A stretch of DNA of 64,000 bases from the NCBI GenBank assembly GCA_025617375.2, contig JAMYGW020000009.1:682001-746000 (forward strand), in the 5' to 3' direction. Both the position numbers and the translations under genes were made by a program. Shown here one piece after another: positions 1-11,989 of the stretch (within the stretch, counting starts at the first letter, position 1; every line of letters starts with the position of its first letter). The notes beneath the pieces are model-generated. The model did no database searches. It was not told the origin of the DNA and was given only the letters and a program-made list of their open reading frames with translations. The stretch comes from Acarospora socialis. Its lineage: Eukaryota > Ascomycota > Lecanoromycetes > Acarosporales > Acarosporaceae.

Positions 1-2088
1 CTCAATGAGAGAGTCTTGTATGTAAAAAAGTCAAAAAACAGATTCAAGATCAAGAAAGTTAAGTTTCTAAACTATGTGATTCAATCTGAACAAATTGAGA
101 AGAATTTAAAGAAGATGAAAGCAGTCAGAAACTGATCAACACTGAAATGAATCAAGAAAGTACAAGTCTTTCTAGAATTAATGAACTATTATTGAAAGTT
201 CATATCAAACTATGCAAGAATTGCAGAACCACTGATGCATTTGACATGCAAAAGCAAAGAATAACATTGAGATAAGAAGCAGAAGAATGCATTTCATATG
301 TTAAAGAAAAGTCTTAGTGAAACAGCACATCTGAGAATACTCAATTCAGCATGTGAGAAGACACTGAAAACTGATGCTTCAGATTTCACAGTAGATGCAT
401 ATTTATATTAGATTGAGAAAGAAAAACAGAAACTCATAGCATATCAATTTAGAAAATTATCAGAACCTGAGAAAAGATACAAGATTCACAACAAAGAACT
501 TCTTGCAATAGTAAAGACACTGCAAGATTGAAGATCTTATCTTGCAGAAACAAGCAAGTCAATTTAGATCTATACAGATCATAAGAATCTGAGAAACTTC
601 ACAACAATAAAGCAACTCAATCAACAACAGATTCATTGGACAGAGCAGTTGACAGATTATGAATTTTAAATTTATTACAAGAAGAATAATAAGAATGACA
701 GAGCAAATGTCTTGAGCAGACAATCTGATCATGAAGATGTACAAATGATACACACTGAAATTTTAAGCAAAGATGACAAAGAAATTCTCATGAAGAACTT
801 AGCAGCAACATACAAGATAAAGCAAGCTTTCTTGACAGACAAAAAACTCATTGAGATATGTCACTACAGCAGAACTGAAGAACATCTAGAAGTTAAATGC
901 ATGAAAGATTTAGTGTGAAGAAAACACAATGTTAATGATCTTAGAAATTGAATCATTAAGATGATCACTGTGTGCAACTCATGTCAAAGAAACAAGATCA
1001 ATCAAGATAAACAATACAACAAAATAACACAACTGAACACATCAGAAACATCATGAAAGTCAGTTATCATGAACTTCATTATGAAACTATCACTGTCAAA
1101 GAACTCAGCATGAGAGATGAGATTCAACAATATATTGATTATAGTGAATAGATTGATCAAGTACACAATGTTCATTTCATTCAAAAAAACTGCAACAGCA
1201 TCAATATTGACATATATGATACTGAGAGAATTGATTAACAATCATGAACTATCAAAAGAATTTATCATTGACAGAGACAAGCTGTTTACAAGCAAGTTTT
1301 GGAAAACACTCACAGCAGAACTTGAAATAAAACACAAGATATCAACAGCATATCACTCACAGACAAATAAACAAAGTAAATGAATGAATCAGATGATAGA
1401 AACATACTTGAGACACTATGTCAACAAGAGTTAAGATGACTGAGTACAACTGTTGTTAACAACACAGTTTGCATACAACAATGCAAAGAACAAGATCATG
1501 AGAGAAACATCTTTCTATGTGAACTATGACTACAATTCAAAGATATGGCAAGATCTCAAAGAACATGAATCATGAAGTCAAAAAGCAATTTTAAACATCA
1601 CACAGATGAAAAAACTGCATCAAGATCTAACAGAACAGATCAGACAGCAGATAGAATGAATGATAGAAGCAAGATCAATCAAAGAAGAAGAAAAGATATA
1701 TTTAAGAATGAACAACATATGAACAAAGAAAAGAAGCAAGAAGTTAGAAAACAAGAGCATTGAATCATTCAAGATCATATGAAACATCAAGAAATTAAGT
1801 TATGAGCTAGATTTACTCAGAAAAATGAGAATACATCTGATATTTCATGCATTCATGCTACAGCACTGCAATCAGTTCATATCACTTCAAATCAATGAAA
1901 CATCTGTCAAACTCAATGAAGAATACAAAGTTGAGAACATTTTAAAAAAGAGAATGATTAGTGAAGAAGCTCACTATCTCATAAAATAAAAAGATTACAA
2001 TATCTCAGAAAATATCTGAAAACTCAGAGAAAATCTTAAGAACTGTGTGAGAACACTTCAACATTTTGAAAAAAGAAGTCAATATTAG
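1..2088 (+). pseudogene. Gypsy pol relic: RT end, RNase H, integrase, chromodomain
   Basis: One reading frame (codons starting at position 1) can be followed to a terminal TAG at 2086-2088 without a frameshift, broken only by stop codons. It begins in the RT connection region (FLNYVI, from an FLGYVI-type motif). RNase H follows at about 330-700, with TDASDF and YTDHKNLR. The integrase HHCC region ends in CNSCQRNK near 980-1010. The integrase core at about 1117-1380 has IVNRLIKY, where the first catalytic Asp reads Asn, and TDRD-like IDRDKLF, which keeps the second. A chromodomain lies at 1921-2070 (YKVENIL, AHYLIK, stop, KDY). Stops sit where Trp or Arg is expected. The upstream part lies outside the window. 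Confidence 0.92.
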
Positions 2089-2119
2089 CTCAGAAGAATG
2101 ATGACATCAAATTAACAAG

Positions 2120-2530
2120 TTACAACATTGTTTAAGAATCTTCATTCTCAATCTCATCATTATCACTATCAAGTTCAGCAGCAAAACAGTCAGTCTTTTG
2201 TGAAGCACAGCAGTTCATTTGATTCAATGTTTTCTGAAGATGCATGACTTTTGAGAAAAGTACAACAAGCTCAGTGTGCTTGACTGCTAATTTGCTGTTT
2301 GCTTTACTTATTTTCTTTTGAAGTGAAAGACAAGTTCTATTGAGAGACTTTCACAATACACTGACACATGAATGATCACAGCAAGTACACTTATCACATT
2401 TTGGTCAAGATTTCATTACAAAACAATTGATGTCACAATGAACACAATAGTCACAAGAAAACAAGACAAGCACATCATCAATCTGAATTTTCTTTGCAAT
2501 TCTTAAATGATTTGAATTTTTAGAAAGCAT
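2120..2530 (-). pseudogene. Antisense Zn2Cys6-like ORF in gypsy 3' region (G1 copy)
   Basis: Read on the minus strand from ATG at 2530 to TAA at 2120, opposite to gag-pol, this frame has 137 codons including the terminal stop. A Cys-rich block fits CX2CX6CX8CX2CX6C, the spacing of a fungal Zn(II)2Cys6 binuclear cluster (CDYC, then INC, then CDKC, then SC). A predicted helical segment rich in Lys, Ala and Leu follows (LQKKISKANSKLAVKHTE), then an acidic tail. Internal stops replace probable Arg or Trp codons. The homologous frame in G2 (43957-44370) keeps all six Cys as well. DNA or RNA binding is inferred only from the Cys pattern; I cannot name the protein. Confidence 0.72.
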
Positions 2531-2608
2531 TGTCACTGATGACAAATGATGTGAATATTCTCACTTATATAAACTCTAGAGAACTAGCACCTGAGAAGAA
2601 AAGAATAG

Positions 2609-2960
2609 TGTTATGATCAATTCAGAATGAACTTAGAGCAAACTGATGCATATATGTGAGAAATGTACATTCAGAAAATGTTTAGACAGCAGTCATGTGA
2701 CATCTCAACATGCTTGACAGTGAGCTTGATAAGCAAGCTTGACAGATTGCATGAGCAAGTCATCTCAACAGACTCAACAGCAAGATTGGTGAGCAAACTT
2801 AGTATATAGTCACAATCATTTCTCTTATGAAAAGAATCATGTTCAACTTAAGTAATCATCTAAGAGTTAAAGTTCAGAATCATTTCAGATCAACTGTTAT
2901 ATCAATAAGCACAAACTCTTAGCTCTACATACTTGAGAAATCTTAGGTTAGAACATTACA
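2609..2960 (+). repeat. 3' LTR of gypsy G1
   Basis: This 352-bp repeat begins TGTTATGATC and ends GAACATTACA, the usual TG...CA ends. It matches in reverse complement the two LTRs of G2 (43530-43881 and 49538-49889), each also 352 bp, with differences that look almost wholly like transitions. The left LTR of G1 lies before the window. Confidence 0.92.
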
Positions 2961-5689
2961 GTCTATAAACAAATAAATGTCTTTTTAAGATACATCATGA
3001 CTGTAAATGAAGATTTATTACAAGATATTGAGATTGCAGCAATCTGCAAAGAGATCAATACTTGTTTATAGATGTGTCTGTAATACTTATAAGAAAGTAA
3101 TAGCTGATTGATGATCTTTTCTATATTCATGAAAAACTTTTACTCTTTCATAACACACTTAACTGTAACATCATTCTTCTGAATCAGAACAAAAAGATTA
3201 AAATTAATATATGTTATAGCATTTGAATGAAGTGAAAATGCTGATGATAATATGCAGTTAACATTGCAGAGTTCATTCTTAAGTGAAAGATTTTCTCAGC
3301 TAAGAGAGATATGAATGACATAAAGTGCATTGAGATTATTATGATAGAACTTATGAAATCAATGACAAGTATCTTGAATCTCAGTTCAATAGTTCTTCAA
3401 AACTCAAAGAAATGAAGAGACAAATTGAGTATTAAAGACTTTCTAGCAGCAACACAACAGAACTTTCTCACTCAACTGAAAATGATGAGTTTTTCAAACA
3501 ATCTATAGACACAGTATACTAATATTAATACACTAACATCTGTTTCTGTTGTCTGAGCATTACAAATTATAACTTGAGCATCATGTCTTTGCTGCAGTAA
3601 GAGCAGTTAAGATATCATGAAACAAGTTCTCACTTGCATAGATATCTGTGCAAGATGAAAGTAATTGTGTTCATTTTAAGAAAGATTTGTTGTTACATGA
3701 TACTCTACAACTATCAAGTGTTATGTATATAGAAGCAGATTTTGGTATGAATCTAGTAGATTGAGTATGAACAATGTGCTTTGTGCAGAAAATACTCATG
3801 ATTGATACTTTTTAAATTGAATATTAATTAAGCTCTTTTCAAATCTCAAATCAGATGTTAATTGAGTTCTCTTCACATCTTGATCAGATGATGATTAACT
3901 ATTAAATGCTTTAGTTTGATAACTAGAGTGAAGATCATTGCATTACTGAAAATTAAACTGACATATCAGTACAAACTGTCTTAACTATTCTGATCAGATT
4001 ATGAATCAATGAGAATTTCTGAGTGCTTATATTTTTTTTATTCTGTTGTTGCTTTACTTAACTTGATTGCTCTGTTCAGTGTCTTGTATTTATTATTTCT
4101 TTGTTGACACTCAGATTCTTGAAATTGCAACTATTATAGTTTTTAATTAACTGTCACTTCACATCTCTTCAAAATGTCTCAACAAGTTCACATGTTGTCA
4201 TCAATACATTCATTCTATTCTATAACTAGAGAAACTCAGAAACTGATTTAATCTTTAGACTTGTATTTACACTTTAACTCATATTAAACAGTTAATAAAA
4301 AATCTGAAGATCTTACTGTCATTATTAGTTGACAAAGTTGACAGTGTTTTCATAAGATTTCTTTTGATGAGTGACTTCAGTATACTCATGATTATGTTAT
4401 AAATTTAATGAAAGATTTTGTTTTCTATCATGTTTGTTATCTATTAACTGTGATATCTTCATATCTGAACATGTATTCTGCTCAGCTGCAAAGATATTAA
4501 CTAGTTATAGATGTATGTATCAAGTTCTTTTCTCTTTTTCTTCTTCTTTTTCTTTCTTCATCTACTTACATATTAGATAGATGTTAAGAAAGCAAAATTC
4601 TTTTGTATATTACATTGTTTGTTGAGATCTAGAGACTCACTCATTGAGACTGAATTAACAAGAATTAACTGCTAGTTGAAAGTTTCTGAACAGCTCAACT
4701 ACATATTTCAATTAATATCACACTCTTGAGTTCACATCACTTCAGATCATTGTTCAACATCAAAATTCACTGATTAAGAAAAAGTGACTAATTAAGCACT
4801 ATTTCTTCTTCTATACTGATCAAATTCAAATTGAAATTTCATTCTTCATGCTCTTTATGAAGAGATTTTCTCACAAAGTGACTGATAGAATTACTCACTT
4901 TAACATGATCAATTTTTGCAAGCTGAGAATTCAGAGCATCATTGACATAAATGAAATCTTTTAAAACATCAATCATCAATGAAATAAGCTGTGTATACAC
5001 ATTCAGAATTTCATCAAATATGATAAGTATCTTGTTAAGAAAGCACTGAAGATTGCAAAGATAAGTTAATATAATACATTTTTATATGCAATGAAGTTAA
5101 CAGTTTTCAGCATCTGTGCATCTTGCAGAATTTTCATTCTTTGCATGCTTTGCTTACAGATCTCTCTGCATCAGACTTTAAAGATATTATTTTGTGAGAT
5201 CTTAGTTAATTTCTTAAAGTTAAAAGCAATTATATGACATTCTGCAAAGCTTTTAATCATGATTTATGTATTTCATTTCTGTTTTCATATTGTCAAGAGT
5301 ATAAACTTCATGAACAAGACATACTATCAATGATTTTCACTGCTGACACTCTCTACTCAGATGAATCAGACAGAACATGTATTATTCAGAAATATAAAGC
5401 AAAAAAATCATGTAATTAAATTGAAGCTTTCTGAAGTTGAGTATCTGTAAATAGCTAGTATCTGTAGAGTTACATTCTAAAATTAATTTCTGACTTGTTA
5501 GCTTGCAGATAGCTGATATATTCAGATAAATATTTCTTTTCTGCTTAACTTATTGAATTTTTATAAACAGTAATCTTGTCTTTTCAGTACACTTCAGAAA
5601 TGAGTCATATCTGATTACAGAGATACAAAACTGTAGACTGTACAGACTTTCTAGCTATTTGTCAATGCAGAAATGAGTGTGTGACATGC
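2961..5689. other. Unassigned hypermutated AT-rich DNA
   Basis: There is no recognisable gene or paired repeat in this stretch. A plus-strand frame opening at ATG 2998 reads about 24 codons (MTVNEDLLQDIEIAAICKEI) before its first stop and then breaks down. The whole stretch shows the same CpG and CC/GG depletion as the transposons, so it is probably an old repeat or a relic beyond recognition. The 61-codon open frame at 5234-5419 (plus) shows no family motif. Confidence 0.4.
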
Positions 5690-6278
5690 TTTGTACTTTG
5701 AATTTAATAAAACATCATAAGAGATCTATGAACATTCTCACATGAATTTTAAGCTCACTCTCTTCTATCATTGAGTCTGTTACAGTTTCTAGTTATGTTA
5801 TTTAATCATGATACTCACTATAGTTCATTCACTACTATATCATTCTCATCTATCAGAATTCAAGAGTTTTCATTCTCACTCTCTGTCTTTTCTTTCTCAT
5901 CTTTACACAGTACTTTAAATCTTTGCTGCAGTTCTTTTGACTCTAGTACAAAACAATAACTCATTGCAGCTTCTGATTGTCATTCAGTCTCAATTGTGTT
6001 AGTAGTTCTTTGCAAAAATCTTGACTCTGTGTTCTGTGAATTGACAGCTTTGATCTTATTGAAGTTAAAACTTATTGAGTTGTAGTTAGAACTAATCTCA
6101 TAATGAGAAAAGCTCTTCTTGAACTTCTTAAAACAAGATTTTTTGATCACAAGTTTTACTACTGAGTTCTTAATCAGTTTACAGATTTAGAACATATCTG
6201 CAATTTCAAAGTCTTTGTGTAAAAAGATCTCATTTAAATCATCTGAGTTGCATAAATACTCTGAATTGTCTGAAGACA
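5690..6278 (-). pseudogene. Unrecognised charged protein relic next to C2H2 gene
   Basis: From ATG at 6278 on the minus strand, about 190 codons can be read with only a few stops, in a frame different from the C2H2 relic just upstream. The composition is Lys/Glu/Ser/Asn rich, with segments such as FKKFKKSFSHYE and VLCKDEKEKTESENE. Low stop density in such mutated DNA suggests it was coding. It could be a separate gene or a later exon of the zinc-finger gene at 6390-6931, with an intron near 6280-6390. I do not recognise a family. Confidence 0.4.
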
Positions 6279-6389
6279 TATGAATAAAAACAAAGACTTG
6301 CTTCACTAGATTGAGAAAAGATGACAATATTAATTGTAAAAATATCAGTAATTAATGAATTCTTCTATTGATCAGAGAGTCAAAGCTGT

Positions 6390-6931
6390 CTTATTTTACA
6401 AAAATTATATTTTTCATTAAATGTTATCTCAGTGTCTAGTGTTTTCTGTTTCTCTTTGAATCTATCTTTATTTACAGAAAATTAATTCTTGATGTTGACT
6501 TCACTCTTATAATGTTCTTTAATGTAAATGAATCTTTTGTTTCATATCTCAAGTTGTTTCATTGATAACAACTTCAGATTCTGACAAAATCTGTATTAGA
6601 AATGAAATGTTTTATTTTTATTGAGATGATAATTGTGCAATTTCTTCTTTAAGTTCTTCTCAAGAATAATATCATTATTGACACACAGATGTTCATATAA
6701 CTCTTGCTTGTGTCATATTAATTTCACATATTGCTTGATGTTATCAGATTGATGACAATGTCAAAACTTAAATTGAAAGTATTGACTGCATTCATGATTC
6801 TTTCAGTTATTCTTCTTGTTAAAGATCTTTTTGCAGTCAAAAGTGCAAGCATATTTGTATGTAATCAATGTCTGAAAAGTTCTGTCTTGACTGTCATTTA
6901 GCATAGAACAATAATTTTGATTGAAATTCAT
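6390..6931 (-). pseudogene. C2H2 zinc-finger transcription-factor-like relic
   Basis: Read on the minus strand from ATG at 6931, the frame contains YACTFDCKKIFNKKNN, a stop, then KNHECSQYFQFKF: a C2H2 finger of CX3C(X12)H type. A segment with HKQELYEHL and then TFHF, stop, YRFCQNL follows. This order resembles a large family of ascomycete C2H2 regulators, whose first finger is followed by an RKNDWKRH-like motif and whose second zinc site lies in an FWCGFC motif; that comparison is from memory. Stops fall at expected Trp positions. The protein would have been a nuclear DNA-binding regulator. It seems to be a duplicated host-type gene destroyed by hypermutation. Confidence 0.6.
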
Positions 6932-9498
6932 GATGATTCTACTCTGCAATAATTAATCTGAAATAATATACTTTTTGCAAACTTCAGACATGCTGTGAGT
7001 ACTGATAATGTTAATTTTTTGAAGAAGTGACATAGTTGTTGTCTTGAAGCAGTCAAGTGTTGTAGAAAGAATTGTAAGAACTTTTGAATAAATGTGTGCA
7101 TAGTATAGTTAACTTGTTCAGTATAAGTTTAAAAGTATATCAAAGTATGTCAAGACTGTCACATCAGTAGTCAGAACATTCATTAAAGAATAAAGAATAG
7201 CTTTTTCTTCAGTCATACTGACTTTAGTCTGTACAATATGCTGAAATGAGTAGATAAAGTGTCTCAAGATCACATGCATATCACTGCAAGACTTTTTTTT
7301 TAAGAAGATAATCAACATTTTCTAAGTGATTTGTCTTAAATTCTGAATGATTAGTTGACTGAAAGTATAGTTGTTGAAGTGACAGAAAGACAGCTAAAAG
7401 AAAACTTATCTCAGCAGATACTTTAAAGTGTTGAATATATTAAATTAACTATTAATGCAGATATTTGTTATCAGAACATGCTACTCAATTATGAAGTGCT
7501 TTGAGAGTTTGACTGATACAGTTAGTACTTCATTTAAAAAGCAAATGAATACTGTTGTCTGACTATTGAAGTGATGAGTTAATATTATAAAAGTGTTTGC
7601 TGTTTTCATCAGCATCAAGATACTTTGTTACTTAGAAATGAGTTATTGACAAATTCAGTTTTATACATCTCACTAAAAGAACATCAAACTGATTCAGCAA
7701 TCTTAATGAAAGATTTAAGTGATTCTTTAAGAAACTGACTAATAAATATGCTCTAAGACTTGCAGTTATCTTTAAAACAGTTGAGATTCATATTGAACTT
7801 CTCAGATTTCTGAACTTTGAAAGAGCTTTATGTAGTTTGATGCACTTAAATGATTCAAAAAACTTTGAACTGAAAGTTTAAATCTCAAAAGCAAGATCAC
7901 AGAGAATCATGAAATCTTATAATGTAAAGTTCATCAGATAGAAGTTAAAACTATTTGAGTGAGACAGCATATTATCATCAAAGATTCAAAGCAACAAACA
8001 AAGAAAAAAGACTATCTGATACTTTAGATATTATGAATTAATCTTAGTAAACTGAGATGACAACTGAAGCTCATACTCATTATACTCTCACTGTATTGTT
8101 CAAAATCAATTAAACTAACTTTGATTCAAAAGAAGCTTGAGAAAAGTAGAATCATTAAGTTTTCAAGATTCATGCAAAGAATAAGAATGAATATCAGAAA
8201 ATGTTGCTGAACTTAAAAAAAACATGTTTAGCAAATATGAGTAGCTTCTTTCACAAAGAATATATAACAAAATACTTTATCTTGACATCAGAAACAAAAC
8301 ATTATCTTTTAAGCTTTTTTAAAACAGTGTTATAGCACAACAGAGAGTTTCTACTTGCTTTAAGACAGTATGTCTTGTTAAGATTGTTGAGAAAGTTATT
8401 TTAAACTCTTTGATTTGTCTCTGAAATACTGTAGACATTGACTTTGTCTTTGATTGATAGTGTGAAATCATAAAAATAATTAATGTATTCAATCAGTGTG
8501 TACAGCATTGAAAGATACAGCTTTGAAACAACTAGATTATAGAATGTTTGATGTTTATGACATTCAATATATAATATCTCATGAATGAAAATTTCAAGTA
8601 TCTCAAATCATCACTGTATGATACAATTATCTTTAAAGTCATGAGTTGATCAGTATTAAACAAGATCTCAAGATTTATTTGAGTAGTCAGAAGATATAAC
8701 TGTCATATTAAATATAAGTAATATCTTCTTCTGTTAGAACAGAGCAAACTGTAAGTCTTGAGACTTTCATTTAGAACAAGTATATACTGATTATTATCTC
8801 AGAACAACTATTTTGCTCAGATTTGTAAGCATTTTCTGATAATAACTTTAATGAAAGATACTGAAGTTTCAAGGCATGAAATACAGCACTTGAGATGATT
8901 ATACATGTGATTGAAACAATGAAAGAAGACAATAACAAGATAAGCATCTCAATACACTCTTTAATCTGCACATTCAATTAATAGATAAAAGATAGCAGAC
9001 AACATCAAAGAAGTAACTAACTGCAATTTAAGTAAAAGTTAAACTTTCACTTTCTGAAATGAATGTTAATCAAATTTGTCACTATCTGAAGTGAATATTA
9101 ATTAAATTTTACACATCTGAATTAATTACTTATCAGTGTCTCTCAGCTGTCAATTCTTCTGCTAAAAGAATAGACATATTAAAAAGAGTTTTGATTTAAA
9201 GAAGACTCTAGTTCAACTGACTTGAATTAGATAATCAGATTAAAGTGAAATGCTAAGAAAGTATGTACAATGTAGATTCAGTAGATCAATCTCAATAATG
9301 TGTAACTTTCTGATTGTAAATCTTCAACAGTGAAGAATGTACTTTCTTGACACTGCTCTGCTGATATAGTCTTAATATAAACAGACTGAAGACTTTTTCA
9401 TTAATATTGAATACTATAGATATTTGATTTCAAAGCTGTTGTCACACTATCATGTATAACTTGATATGATCACTTTTTATATCACTGTTCACAAAATA
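6932..9498. other. Unassigned hypermutated AT-rich DNA
   Basis: Minus-strand open stretches at 7118-7318 (66 codons) and 8771-8977 (68 codons, hydrophobic) carry no family motif. Around 9050-9115 two imperfect copies of a roughly 35-bp segment lie side by side. The base bias matches the surrounding dead repeats. I see no gene I can support. Confidence 0.35.
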
Positions 9499-9670
9499 AT
9501 AATGCAGTTAAATCAAGTAGACTGCTTCTGAAGTACAAGCATCAGTAAGTGTTAGTAGATTAATTATCACAGATTTTACAAGATAATGATGTAGTCAAAT
9601 CAAACAGACTTTTTCTGAAGTATAAGCATCAGTAAGTATCAGCAGATCAATTATTACAAATTTTACAAAG
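9499..9670. repeat. Two tandem copies of an ~84-86-bp unit
   Basis: Two adjacent copies start at 9499 and 9583. They share AAGCATCAGTAAGT and end in ATTTTACAA; differences are mostly C/T and G/A. No coding role is visible. It may be the remains of a transposon leader or a local duplication. Confidence 0.65.
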
Positions 9671-9761
9671 TCATTACTGCTCATCATTACACTTCTTACA
9701 GGAATCATGATTGTTTTTTAGTTGTTTGAAGTGAAATTGTCATAAGTCAGCAGTCAATATA

Positions 9762-10091
9762 ATGATAGAGTTAATAAGATTCATCATCAGTCTTCAACAA
9801 GATTTGCAAGTCATATCACAATATTCAAGTCAAGTTTCACAACTTTTCATCATCAGCAGACTTGATCAATTTATGATTTTTGTGATCTTTTTCAATATTG
9901 AGAATATGATAAAGATCATCAACAAGAATGACTTTCTTTATCTGAAAGATTTAGTTAAGAACTTACAAGTTGATGAATTTGTCAGAAAAGAATTTCTCAT
10001 AATAACTGATGAGAAAATAGACTTCTGCAAAGTTTATACATTTGATGATCTTTTAAGAAAATATTACTCTTTTTCTTTTCTTCTTAATTAA
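9762..10091 (+). CDS. Uninterrupted 109-aa ORF, unknown
   Basis: This 109-codon ORF runs without a stop in DNA where stops are common. It encodes Leu/Ile-rich, probably helical segments (for example DLQVISQYSSQVSQLF) and no Trp. I recognise no family. Absence of Trp codons alone would help such a frame survive TGG-to-TGA mutation, so its openness is weak evidence for a gene. It may be a fragment of a transposon protein. Confidence 0.2.
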   Translation: MIELIRFIISLQQDLQVISQYSSQVSQLFIISRLDQFMIFVIFFNIENMIKIINKNDFLYLKDLVKNLQVDEFVRKEFLIITDEKIDFCKVYTFDDLLRKYYSFSFLLN

Positions 10092-11309
10092 TATAGTGAC
10101 AGTGAATCATCAGAATTTTTAAGTCTGTCTATGACTGATCTGCTTTAAGAATGTTCAGATATTTTAACTTTTTTTCAGTCTGCATTCACAGTTATATTGT
10201 TCAAAAGTCACAGAATAAAACTTTTGTGATGCAAATCTGAAGCAGTTAATTACAGATAATCTTCTTCTCAGAATTTCATCATTTCTTACTTTGATCATTG
10301 CATTCACATAATAAAATGTTTGAGATTCATCATGACAATCTTTGTGAATGTATTTCAACTATTGTGAACATGAAAAAAGAAGACTTGTGAGCTTCTTTCA
10401 CACTCATTTGAAGTTTATATACTTAGTATTTTAGATTGATAATGAATGCTTATTGTGCATTTACTATCATTAGAGATTATACTATCATCTTTCTTTTTGC
10501 TGATTAAGAGTTTATTAATAAATAAATCAAGTCACAACTTCTATACTCTTCAGTGCTAAAAAGAAAAGTTGCAGAAATTGATAGTATTTCAGTCAAGATT
10601 GACACAAATTTTAAAGTTCTGAAATGAACACTAAATCATTTCAGTCACTATCAAGAAGAAAGTACTTTTCAGATAGTTCTTAGATAGTTTTTGATTTTTT
10701 TAATATGTTATTATGTGTTATTATATCAGATCAAATCAAAAAAATTGTAGATGAAAATCATCTTTGTGAAGTAAAGCAATATAATATAGCTTTAGAACTT
10801 CTATAGAATTCATTTAATGATTAAAGTTATATAGTGTAAGTTAGATCAAAAGCTTGTTTCATTCAATAAAATTTGAGTGTTCTTCAACAATTAATAAACT
10901 TAACTGAATGCTCATCAGCTCTAGAATGCTGAACAATAACTGTGTACTATGAGAATGTTGTAATAAAGTCAGAGTGTACAGCAGAAAGAAGTTTAATGTG
11001 TTATAAGATTTGAGTCTTAACACTGATTGAAGTTTATGTAACTATATTTTCTTAAAGTATGAAACATTATCACAGAGAACATCATCATTGTTTTTATTCA
11101 CAAAGTGAAGTCATTGCAGTCTTACTCAAATACACTCACAGTACTTTTTTGAGTTCATGATAATCATAGTTATACAGATTTACTTTAATAGTTCTTTTAA
11201 TAATTCTATTTTCTTATCTTGTTGTTACTGTAATTCTGTAATCATTTCATTCTTATGAACAATTCTTAAGATCTTACTTTTTATACTTAACAAACTAAGT
11301 CATACACAG
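10092..11309. other. Mostly unassigned; small Cys-containing minus ORF
   Basis: The minus-strand frame 10164-10358 (64 codons) carries four Cys (KDCHDE, INCFRF, YNCECRLKKS) and is open upstream for about 10 further codons. The pattern does not fit a finger I can name. The rest, including 10360-11300, shows no coding or repeat structure I can support. Confidence 0.3.
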
Positions 11310-11708
11310 TTATTCTGAATTGCTTTCACAATGTGCAGAATTCAGTGCATAGAATGAATTATCTCTTAAGTCTAAATCATGCAAACTCTCTATGAAATCA
11401 CAGAACAAAAAATTCTGATAATCAATAGATGCAGAAACTGAATCACTGATTATGTGATTAAAAAAGACTGAGACTTGTGAAATAATCATGTGATCATAAT
11501 TTGATGAGTTTTTGTTATCAGTCAGCATAAAGTTCAAATCAGTGACTTGATGATTGAAAAAGACAGTGACTTGTGAAGTGACTGCATAATTATAAATCAA
11601 TGAGTTCTGATAATCTAACAACATAAAGTTTAAATCAATAAATATGAATCTGAAGAAAGCTGAACTTTGAGTTAGAGTAGACATTGAATGTAGACACTTT
11701 GTCTTCAA
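11310..11708 (-). pseudogene. ORF with 32-residue internal tandem repeats
   Basis: This 132-codon minus-strand ORF contains two full copies and part of a third of a 32-residue (96-bp) unit: DLNFMLLDYQNS...SQVTVFFNH, then DLNFMLTDNKNS...SQVSVFFNH, then a shorter IDYQNF copy. Repeats lie at about 11406-11640. It is downstream, on the same strand, of the coiled-coil/zinc-finger relic at 11990-12660, so both could belong to one old element. No function can be assigned. Confidence 0.35.
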
Positions 11709-11989
11709 TTTGATTTTTAATGAAAGACTTTTCTCTGAATTGTGAAATGTATATTCTGTTGACTTTAAATCTTAATTTACAGATAATTAATTTTTATAAA
11801 GTTAAAATAAGTGAAACAGAACTCACAGATCTATCATGCTGAATGCTTGAGATTTTAATTGAAATGTAATTGAGAAAAAATTTGATGAAGAAGACATTGT
11901 TATGCATAGATCAGTATCTTCTAGTTTTAAAAAATAGTAACACTACAAAAAGCAGCAATCAGATATTTATCTTTAATTGACTCTGAATT

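Larger units (their letters stand above)
1..2960 (+). mobile_element. Ty3/gypsy chromovirus G1, 3' part
   Basis: This is the 3' portion of an LTR retrotransposon cut by the window start. In order it holds the end of reverse transcriptase, RNase H, integrase with a C-terminal chromodomain, an antisense ORF in the 3' region, and a 352-bp LTR ending at 2960. Element G2 at 43530-49889, on the other strand, has the same order, so the two are copies of one family. The many in-frame stops make it inactive. A chromodomain at the end of integrase is the hallmark of fungal chromoviruses, where it directs integration to modified histones; that role is family knowledge. Confidence 0.93.

Noticed and set aside
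1002-1241. Minus-strand ORF over G1
   Set aside because: It is the antisense shadow of the integrase, whose motifs are on the plus strand.
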